From positions 186,417,619 through 186,481,618 of the forward strand of contig NC_081410.1 of assembly GCF_030272615.1 (NCBI RefSeq): a stretch of DNA of 64,000 nt, in the 5' to 3' direction. The notes under the pieces were generated by a model. It searched no databases. It had not been told where the DNA came from and saw only the letters and a program-made list of their open reading frames with translations. Source of the DNA: Cryptomeria japonica (taxonomy: Eukaryota; Streptophyta; Pinopsida; Cupressales; Cupressaceae). Every line of letters starts with the position of its first letter. Within the stretch, counting starts at the first letter, position 1. Below, in pieces: positions 56,151-64,000 of the stretch. The translations under genes and the position numbers were made by a program.

Positions 56151-57664
56151 TTATTTTTTGTTTTTGGGTCATGTCCTTCTATTTCAATTTCTCCTCGGTC
56201 AATAAGATCCTGAATAAGATCTTTCAATTAGTGACAATTACTTGTCTTGTGTCCTCTCCCTTGGTGGAAATCGCAGTGTTCAGTATCTCGCCACCATGCG
56301 GGTTTGACCTGAGGTTCATAGTTTGATGTCTTAGGGAGAGTGACCAAATTTTGAGAAATGAGTTGTCGCAATACTATTTCAATGGGTTCCCCTAAGGGAG
56401 TGTATGTGCTTTTTTGTTTTTGCTGACGAAGTCTTGGTTCATCGTGAGATGTGATGCGACCTTGATTAGAAGGAACATTTGTGTTATTCTGAGGTGGAGG
56501 ATTCTATCCTACAAACCAAACCATAGGTTGTGCACTTTGTATAGTCTTGGCATCCACAACCCCATCGTTGACGATATTCTTGTTTTTGTTCCAGAAGCTT
56601 GGTTTATCACTATTGAAGCGTGGGCGAGGACCATCCTTTGGTTCATTATAGATTTTGATGAGGCCTCTCTTGATGAGTGCCCATTCACACTTCAAACCCT
56701 TGGTGATCATATCATTAAAAGAGTCTGTGTCTTTGACATCCAGGTGAAATTCCATTTCTTCATTTAAGTTGGAAATGAATATTTCCACTAGTTCTCGTTC
56801 AGGTAACTAAAGAGAACGCCTGCTAGACATTTGACGCCATCGTTGCAGGAATACTGAGAATAGTTCACCTGGTTTTTGTTTAGTGTTGTACAGATCAGCC
56901 ATGGTGATGTCGCATTCAATGTTATGAGAGTAATGAGCTAGGAACTTCTGGATGAGTTCCTCAAATGTTCTAATGCCACCTGGTAGTCGGGAAAACCATG
57001 ATGTGGTTGTTCCTCCCAAGCTTTGGGGAAAAAGGCGCATTAGGTATGTGTCTTCATATGCCACTTCGAGACAAGCGGAATGAAATTCTCTGACATGATC
57101 ACGAGGATCTCCCTTTCCTCTATATTTTTCGAATTTGGGTGTTTCGAATCCTCGTGGAAAGGGTGGCATATAAAGATTCCTATCAAAAGGATAGGGACAG
57201 ATGTCATTGAGTGAGAATTGGTTAGTTTTGACACCACTATGAAGTTGTTGGGCGAGATTCTCGACTTGTTGCCGCAACATCTCCATTTCATTTGGAGGAG
57301 GAGGTGGTGGGTTACCTCGAGGAATGTTATATCTGATGGGATCTCTACCTCTTTCCTCTTCATGGCGACTTTGTCTTTCTGATGCTTGTCTTAATTGGGC
57401 AAGATCAAAGTCAGAGGGGAGTTTTGCTCCTTCTTGAGCGAGTTTTAAGAAGTGAGCATCCGCATTGCTCCTGAGTATTTCGTCAAAAAGTCTGTTAAAG
57501 AGAGGGTTATGCTGGGCCCTTTCTATTGTTGTAGGAGTAGGAGTACTTGGGTTTTCGTCATTCACATTTCCTCCAAGTGCTTCTTGAAATTCATTGAGAT
57601 TTTCCTCTTCTTCTTCTTCCATTTCTATTTCTCGTTGCCTTGATCGTGATCGGGTTTGAGCCAT
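56110..57664 (-). pseudogene. gag: Ty3 Tat-like gag with three in-frame stops
   Basis: Start chosen at MAQTRSRSRQREIE (ATG 57664-57662) rather than the upstream in-frame Met at 57769, because it matches the related gag start. Features are an acidic N-terminal run of Glu, a Pro-rich patch PPPPPPNEMEM, and a capsid part with PKFEKYRGKGDPRDHVREF and LFSVFLQRWRQM. The knuckle-like motif CDFHQGRGHKTSNC lies near 56280-56235. Stops lie at 56807-56809 (TAG), 56504-56506 (TAG) and 56228-56230 (TAA). Between about 56100 and 56130 the frame must shift to join the downstream pol frame, with apparent loss of a short segment. It would form particles and bind RNA; not functional here. Confidence 0.8.
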
Positions 57665-60332
57665 TTTGCTTATGAGTCTTTGTTGAAGTTGAGTGAAAAT
57701 GATGATGAGTTTTTGATGAAATGAGAGATTGATGGTTGGTGAATTGTGTTGCACATGGATCTCTAGCACTTTTAAGGTAGATGTAACCGAAATTCCTTCT
57801 TTGAATTGCTTGTTTGTTTGATAAGTTTAGATGTGATAAGGTGTAGAGAAATCTGAGATGTGTTACAGATTTAACTACCTAGTAATGAGAGGATTCACTC
57901 ATGAACTAGTTTTAACCTACGTAGATGTGTCTCTTAGGATGAGCTTATCCTAGATGTAGAAACAATCTAAAAAGTGATGTGATGTGTTTGATTTCAAGCA
58001 ATATCTAAAAGAGAACTTTGGGACAAGAACCTCTTAATGTTTTGAGAGTTGGAACGGATTGATGATGAAGTGATGATGTATGAATAAGATGATGGATGAA
58101 AATATTTTCAACTTCAATAAAAACTTTGTGTTACAAATGGGACAAACTCTACCTCTTCCCTTTCGGGTGTTGGTGGTATTTCTCGAGCAGTGTTGTATGT
58201 GATACAGACGTTTGGGAAAAAGTTGGGATTAATCTTACCTCCTTGGTTTTTGTGATAACTCAGAGCTGTATATTGCATAAAAGCTCTGCGGTTCAATGAT
58301 TCTGAATCAAATTCATTTGTTTTGCCTTGAAGGTAGAGACGCATGTGACACAGAAAAACTCTATGGGAGACAAAGATTTGTCTATTTATATAGAATAATT
58401 TCCTCCTTTTGATCAAAGCCTTTGAGCTTAATGGTTTTCTTTTCAAGTTGATATTTTGATGATGTTTCTTCTTTCGCAAGATGTGAAGAATGGTCATAAA
58501 GTTTTGATACTTTGTTGTTTGCACTTTGTTTTTGATGTGTTTGGTTGTTTTGAAAAAATGTTTGGTTGGATGAATACTTTGTTCTGAAAGTGATTTTTGA
58601 TTTTTCTTTGACAAGAAAACAAAGAAAACACACAAACACAAGAATGTTGCCTCAAAGGCACAAATGAGTATGGGTCTAGATCAACCCAATCTTTGGACTT
58701 GTATATGACCCTTCCTTTAGATGTATTTTAAGGTGTATTTCCAAAGCTTGAAGTCGGCTCAATTTGCACTTGGTCTTTTAAAACGAACACACTTCAAACA
58801 CTTTTTATCCCTAAGGTCAAATGGCCAGTTGTGATAAATTTAGCCCACATCTTGATATTTCTTCGACTTTGGTACTACATACCTTATGAATCCCGCCTTG
58901 GCAGGTAAGGATGTGATATACTAAGTCTTGCACGAGCATAACAAATAGATGATCCCTATGATGGGGGAGTCACCACTTTTATCAAGCCACAAGTGACTTT
59001 TCAAAAAGCTATGTTTCTACTCAAGGAAATATGTATGGTGAGTATCTTGGGAGCAAAACCATCTATGCTGTTGCACTAAATTATATCGCAAATATCCTCA
59101 ATCAATAGAACGAGTGGGCTACTACTTAAAGGTGTTTAGTCATGTTCGATGTTTTTGGACATAAGTTCATTCTACAGTGACTCACTTAAGAGCCTTGTAA
59201 CTAGTGGTGGGGCCCATTTGTCCTTTCGGCCAGTTACACTATAGGAACAGCTATACCCAAGGCTACAGCTTTTGCTCTCACCTGATTTCTATAGCGGCTC
59301 GGAGGATTTACCACGCGAGGTCGTTCCCAAGAGTGATGTGTCTCTTGGCAGGCCTCTCTTAAAAAGATAAAATGTTGAGTGTTACTAAGACTTTTCTCTT
59401 GCACCTAGGACCACGAGAGCCAAGGGAGAGGATAGTGTGTGTTAGAAGTAGGACCACTCGACCAACTCTTTTGCACAAGTGTGCCAAACACAAAATTAAC
59501 TTGTCATCGCAATGATTTTCTATCTATTTGGAGATGTTGCTCCAGCAATCATGGTGTTCTTTTTAATTTTCAAAGGCAATTGTTTGAGTAAACTAGAATT
59601 TGAAAATCCTGGTCAACTTAATGAAAAACACGTTTGCATGAAGTAAAATTGTTTTAAAAATGAGACAAGTTGATTGTGAATTTTATTTGCACCAAAAATG
59701 GAAGTGTGGATTGTGAGTTTTATTTTGATGCAAGAAATAAAATTTGCCTTGTTGATTTTAAGCACCAAAAGAATTTGTTCCTAACTTTGCAACAACAAAA
59801 AAAATTTGCATGTTTGTTTTTGTGATTCTTTTTAACTTTGAACAAGTGTGATTCTTTTTAGAGCTCTAAATGAAAGATGTGGTTCTTTTTAAAACTCCAA
59901 ATGAATGTGTAGTTGATTTTAACCCAAAAGGAAAATGAATTTATTTTATCCTAACTTGAAAGACGAAGTTAGAAATATGAACAAATTTATTTCTTAAGCT
60001 AAAATTGCTAAAAAATCCTATTGGAGGGGTTAGTTAAAACCTGCACAAAAGATAATTAGTTAGAAAAATCCGCATGTTTTGGTGGGCTTCTACAAGCCTA
60101 AAATTTTTGGTTTTCAGTTACAAGGAATTTTCTTACAACTCTCTGTTACAATAGCTCTACTCTGTGTGAAAACAGAAGTGCTATTTAACACGAAAGAGCA
60201 ACAATATAGGCAATAGCGCTAAAGTATCAATTTGCGATGGTGCTAAATTGAGAACAAAAACGCAAGAGAATGACCTGTGTGTCAATTAAAACATTCAAAA
60301 GTTAGTAGTCTTCAAAATGATTGCTCTTTGAT
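57665..60332 (-). other. Long leader of the inner Ty3 element
   Basis: 2.7 kb between PBS and gag. It includes the ORF at 58114-58641 (described separately). Otherwise there are no recognisable domains; AT-rich, with short runs such as cacacaaacaca. Confidence 0.6.
58114..58641 (-). CDS. Small leader ORF upstream of gag, unknown
   Basis: 175 codons, about 450 bp before gag, in gag's own direction. The first half is Lys-rich and low-complexity. The C-terminal part (from about MRLYLQGKTNEFDSESLNRR to VPFVTQSFY) has more balanced composition. Some Tat-lineage elements (Ogre group) carry an extra ORF before gag, but that one is longer and I cannot show similarity. It could be chance. No start context supports translation; the first Met may be spurious. 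Confidence 0.25.
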   Translation of the reverse strand: MCLCVFFVFLSKKNQKSLSEQSIHPTKHFFKTTKHIKNKVQTTKYQNFMTILHILRKKKHHQNINLKRKPLSSKALIKRRKLFYINRQIFVSHRVFLCHMRLYLQGKTNEFDSESLNRRAFMQYTALSYHKNQGGKINPNFFPNVCITYNTAREIPPTPEREEVEFVPFVTQSFY

Positions 60333-60349
60333 TCACGTCGGGTTCACCA
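60333..60349 (-). other. Primer-binding site of the inner Ty3 element
   Basis: Minus strand TTGGTGAACCCGACGTG, beginning two bases inside the 5' LTR. Almost the same sequence follows the LTR-like end at 1125-1140. tRNA not assigned. Confidence 0.65.
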
Positions 60350-60351
60350 AA

Positions 60352-62083
60352 TGATGTCATGGAAATGGGGACAAGGCAACAACAAAGTTCAATGTTAATA
60401 AGTTAGTTTCAACCATAAAACAAAACAAAGAACTAAAAACCATTCCAAACATATCAAAAGAGATTTCAAAAAGCATGAAAGAAGTTTAACAAAATAAAAG
60501 AAAGGAGAAGAGCCTCCCTAAGATGCTTCCATGATGCCTTTCGATGCTTCTCCCTTGTTTCTCCCCTCTCCAAGTCCCAAATGAGTGTAGCTCTCAGCTT
60601 TTAGCACTAGCCATGGATGCCATATGGAGATTCAAGATGGTTGAATATGATAAGCAAATGCTATCCAAGTGTAGATAGTGATGCTATGAAAAAGCTCTAT
60701 GCTAATATCAGTATAACAACAATACTCTAATGCTTCTCTTTTGCTTGAGGAGAAGGGTTCTATTTATAGAAGAAATGGGGAAATGAAGGGTAAGATTGAG
60801 CAATCTTAACAAGGGTTAGGATTGAAAGATATTCAATCCATGTGAGACTTTCAACCCAATCCTATGTTGACAAGTGTCACCATGAGGAGGCTTGAGAGGA
60901 GAGATAAGAAGCATTAAATGCTTGAGGGGACATGATGGTTACCCTAGTCAAAGAAATAAATTCTTTGAAGAGACACATGGGTTACATGAGGGTTAAGTTA
61001 GGGGTCAAAGTCCTTAACCATGGGTGCAAGTGAAATTAACCATTAATGGTCATGTAAGAGCCATAAGTGGTTTGGAAGACTTTAGAGGTTAATTTGTTGA
61101 ACACACAAAGAATTAATTGATTTTCAAAGACTTTGGAGTCTTTGAGAAGTGACTTCAATTTGCTTAGGAATGTGACAATATTTAGGGGATGGATTAGGTT
61201 AATTAGGAAAGGTTTAGAAGAATCTAGAAGGGGTTTAGGCATGCAAGTGGGAGGAATTTTGGTATTTTCAATTAAAATAAAATCATTTATTTCAATTAAA
61301 TGGTGTAATTTGCATTTGGATAAATATTCAAATAAATATTAATTTATTTAAATGAGAAAAAGGAAGATAAAGCATTAAAATGCTTGAAGACTTTGAGGGA
61401 AACCATTAAAGGCTTGAAGACTTTAAGGGAAGCAATTAAAGTCTTAAGAAGACTTTAAGGGAAGCCATTAAGTTTGAAGACTTTAAGGGAAACCATTTAA
61501 AGGCTTAAGAAGACTATAGAAGGAAGCCATCAAGTTTGAAGACTTTAAAGCCATTAAGTTTTGAAGACTTTAAGGGAAACCATTAAAGGTTTCAAGTGGG
61601 TGAGGATAAATAGGATTTTAAATAAATAATTTATTTAAAATAGTTGTGCAACTTGCATTTGTAGAAAAATGCAAGTGGGTGGAGGATAAAGGTGATTTAA
61701 ATAAATGATTTATTTAAAATAGTTGTGCAACTTGCATTTGTAGGAAAATGCAAGTGGGTAGAGGATAAAGGTGATTTAAATAAATGTTAATTTATTTAAA
61801 TGTGAGAGGTGGGATTTTGGGGGAATTTAAATAAATATTAATTTATTTAAATGTGAGAGAAGATTTAATTAAATAAATATGATTTATTTATTTAATTAAT
61901 GGTCTGAATTTGGTTAAGTGAATTAAATCAAATAAATTGAATAATTTATTTAATTAATAGGAGAAAAGGGTTAAGATGAATTAATTAAATATATTAATTT
62001 AATTAATTATTGATTGATGGTTAAATAATCAAATAAATACTAAATATTCATTTTAATTAAGTGGACAGATTTATGTGATTACA
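60352..62083 (-). repeat. 5' LTR (right copy) of the inner Ty3 element
   Basis: 1732 bp, aligned end to end with 46225-47982. Single-base differences include positions matching cccaaag/ccctaag, ttttgat/tttcgat and ctatgc/ctatcc. It lacks 25 bp found in the other copy between two gcaagtgg words. Confidence 0.95.
60761..60768 (-). promoter_or_regulatory. TATA box of the inner Ty3 5' LTR
   Basis: Minus strand TATAAATA in the context TTCTATAAATAGAACC, identical in the other LTR at 46636-46643. About 410 bp from the LTR end, a typical place for U3/R. Confidence 0.55.
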
Positions 62084-62088
62084 TATAG
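62084..62088. repeat. Right target-site duplication (TATAG) of the inner Ty3 element
   Basis: Exact match to 46220-46224. Copia coding sequence resumes here in the same phase as it stopped at 46224. Confidence 0.9.
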
Positions 62089-63668
62089 ACTCTAAACCGG
62101 CAATAGAAATTGTGACAAATGAACCTACACTAAATCCACCGGTATAGAATGAAGATCCAGTTACCCTGGTATCATCAAAAGATTCCACAGTAATTGAAGA
62201 ACAACAGCAAACTAAGACACCCCGGTATGTAAGATTGAATCATTCTGAAGATCGGATAATTGGAACCAAATGGGTATTTAGAAACAAACTTAATGAAGAT
62301 GGTAAGGTTGTCAGAAATAAAGCAAGACTAGTGTGTAAGGGATATTCTCAAAAAGAAGGAGTTGATTACAATGAAACCTTTGCACCGGTAGCCAGAATTG
62401 AGGCAGTTAGATTATTCTTGGCTTTTGCAGCTCACAAGGACAACAAAGTTTATCAAATGGATATTAAATGTGCATTTTTGAGTGGAGATCTTGAAGAGGA
62501 AGTATATATTGAACAACCTGATGGATTTTCCTTGACAAATGACAATGATATGGTTTGCAGGTTAAGAAAAGCTTTGTATGGATTAAAACAAGCCCCAAGA
62601 GCTTGGTATGCAAGGTTGGATAAATATCTTTTAAAGATTGGTTTTACTAAAGGAAATGTAGATAGCAATTTATATTACAAAATAACTAATGATGACATCT
62701 TGATTATTGAATTATTTGTTGATGATATAATCGTTGGAGGAGAAGATGGATTATGTAAGGAATTTTCTATTAAAATGCAGCAAGAATTTGAAATGTCTAT
62801 GATTGGAGAGATAAAATTCTTTTTAGGTTTACAGATTTCATAGATTGATAAAGGTATATTTTTGAGTCAATCCAAGTACTTGAAAGAATTGCTAAAGAAA
62901 TTTGGGATGGAGAACTCTAAACCGGTAAGCACACCTATGACTACAAATGACAAATTATCTCAAAGGGATGAATCTACACCTGTTAATCCAACTAGATACA
63001 AATCTATGATAAGAGGTTTACTGTATTTGACACAAACCAAGCCTGATATTATGAATGCAGTATGTATTGTTTCTAGATTTCAAAGTAATCCTAAGGAAAA
63101 TCATGAATCAGCAGTAAAAAGGATTTTCCGGTACTTACAAGGCACAGCAAATCTTGGATTATGGTATCCTAGAGATGAAAATTTTGACCTATGTGCATAC
63201 ACAGATGCAAATTGGGCAGGAGATGTAGATGATAGAAAGAGCACCACTGGAGGAGCATTCTTTCTTGGAAAGAGATTAGTTTCTTGGTTGAGTAAGAAAC
63301 AGAGTTGTACATCTTTATCAATAGCAGAATCAGAATATGTTGCAGTAGCAACTAATTGTACATAGGTACTATGGCTTAAGCAAATGTTGAAAGACATAAA
63401 GGTAAAATGCAAGGAACCTATTACTATATACTATGATAACACTGCAGCAATTGATATATCTAAGAATCCAGTATTACATTCTAAAACAAAACATGTTTCT
63501 ATCAAACTGAATTTTCTAAGGGAAAAAGTTGAAGAAAAAGAGATAAAACTGGTTTATGTGAATACTAAAGAACAGCTTGCAGATATTTTCACAAAACCTT
63601 TGCTTAAGGAGACTTTTGAATATCTCAGAGATCATCTTGGAGTCATACCACCACCGGTAGAGACTTAG
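62089..63668 (+). pseudogene. pol: Copia RT-RNase H with stops and an internal deletion
   Basis: Frame continues from the copia integrase. RT starts unusually close to the upstream linker: [11 protein letters not shown] joins directly to [13 protein letters not shown] (about 62258-62266), where relatives have a longer spacer. RT motifs are [20 protein letters not shown] and the catalytic [10 protein letters not shown] (62718-62726). RNase H has CAYTDANWAGDVDDRKSTTG and SIAESEYVA. TAG codons lie at 62145-62147, 62841-62843 and 63363-63365. The TAG at 63666-63668 may be the natural end or another lesion, since the frame stays open to TAG at 63757-63759. Reverse transcription and RNA removal would be its roles. 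Inactive. Confidence 0.8.
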
Positions 63669-64000
63669 ACAGTTGAAGATTGTCATCAACCAGCAAAATT
63701 AAAAGGACAAATCTTTATTTCGATCTTTAATGAGGAAGCTACTTCTCAGGGGGAGTAGTTGGTATTTTGTATGAACTTGATTTTTGTGACTTTGGCATTT
63801 GATGTCAAAGGGGGAGAGATATCTATGGAAAAACACATTATCTTTTGAGGAAAGATTGGTATTGAAAATAAATCTTTGGATAAACACATGTTGCTCCCAG
63901 TGGGAGAAATTGAGATTGTTGGTTTTTGGTATTTGGCATTTCTGTTTTGGCACTTTGATGGTTTTTCCATCTTGTGTTGTCATCAATGCCAAAGGGGGAG
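63669..64000 (+). other. Copia 3' non-coding end with repeated polypurine tracts
   Basis: Polypurine words aagggggag occur at about 63811 and again at the last bases of the window (ccaaagggggag, 63989-64000), with caggggga near 63749. In SIRE-like elements the final tract abuts the 3' LTR, so the LTR should start within a few bases after 64000. The minus-strand ORFs here are spurious. Confidence 0.7.

Larger units (their letters stand above)
46225..62083 (-). mobile_element. 15.9 kb Ty3/gypsy Tat-like retrotransposon, nested in copia
   Basis: Both LTRs, PBS, PPT and a perfect 5-bp target duplication are present, so the borders are exact. Minus-strand order is 5' LTR (60352-62083), PBS, 2.7 kb leader, gag, protease, G-patch, linker, RT, RNase H, a second archaeal-type RNase H, integrase, 2.4 kb 3' UTR, PPT, 3' LTR (46225-47982). 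Dual RNase H is characteristic of the Tat lineage. The LTRs differ at about 13 sites plus four indels by eye, so the insertion is recent, yet the coding region has at least eight in-frame stops and a frameshift. Confidence 0.95.
42734..64000 (+). mobile_element. Ty1/copia SIRE/Maximus-like element, itself interrupted; 3' LTR beyond window
   Basis: 5' LTR (42734-43793), iMet PBS, gag, protease and integrase up to 46224; a foreign Ty3 element (46225-62083); then RT, RNase H and a 3' non-coding stretch with repeated polypurine tracts to the window end. Domain order protease-integrase-RT-RNase H is diagnostic of Ty1/copia. Wording of integrase and RT ([31 protein letters not shown]) is closest to SIRE-type elements as I know them. 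It inserted into a Ty3 polyprotein frame. The expected target duplication is GTATT (42729-42733); its partner lies outside. Confidence 0.85.

Overview
This 64 kb window looks like intergenic DNA from a seed plant with a large genome. The very AT-rich background, decayed plant-type LTR retrotransposons, a plant LINE carrying RNase H, and nested Ty3/Ty1 elements with long LTRs suggest a gymnosperm such as a conifer, but I cannot prove that from the sequence. I find no intact host protein gene, tRNA, rRNA or CRISPR array. Every protein-like stretch I recognise belongs to a retrotransposon, and all of them are broken.

Left part (1-23.9 kb). An LTR-like end with a TATA box and a primer-binding-like site (1-1140) is followed by unrecognised DNA. 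From about 3.7 to 23.9 kb lies a head-to-tail array of a 3-5.2 kb non-coding unit. It has at least four complete or internally rearranged copies plus partial copies at both ends. Two neighbouring copies (about 5.7-10.9 and 10.9-16.1 kb) are nearly identical and meet at a long (TA)n tract. This array is the least explained feature of the window.

Middle (24.6-35.3 kb). A 5'-truncated LINE sits between 15-bp target-site duplications. Beyond it are old minus-strand remnants: two Ty3-type gag/pol relics, the 3' end of one Ty1/copia element with its LTR, a 1.1 kb polypyrimidine tract that switches to polypurine, and a second copia RT-RNase H remnant.

Right part (35.3-64 kb). This is a stack of nested insertions. 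The copia relic (minus strand) is cut at 35270 by a Ty3 Tat-like element (plus strand). That element is cut at 42734 by a SIRE-like copia element (plus strand), which is cut within a TATAG target by a 15.9 kb Ty3 Tat-like element (minus strand, 46225-62083) with two LTRs, PBS, PPT, gag, protease, G-patch, RT, two RNase H domains and integrase. The copia reading frame resumes in phase after the insertion. The 3' ends of the copia and outer Ty3 elements, and the rest of the oldest copia, should lie right of the window.

The three upper elements share a decay signature: 11 of 15 in-frame stops that I located are TAG, several at positions where relatives carry Gln. The youngest element has nearly identical LTRs but many coding lesions, suggesting that it was already defective when it moved.
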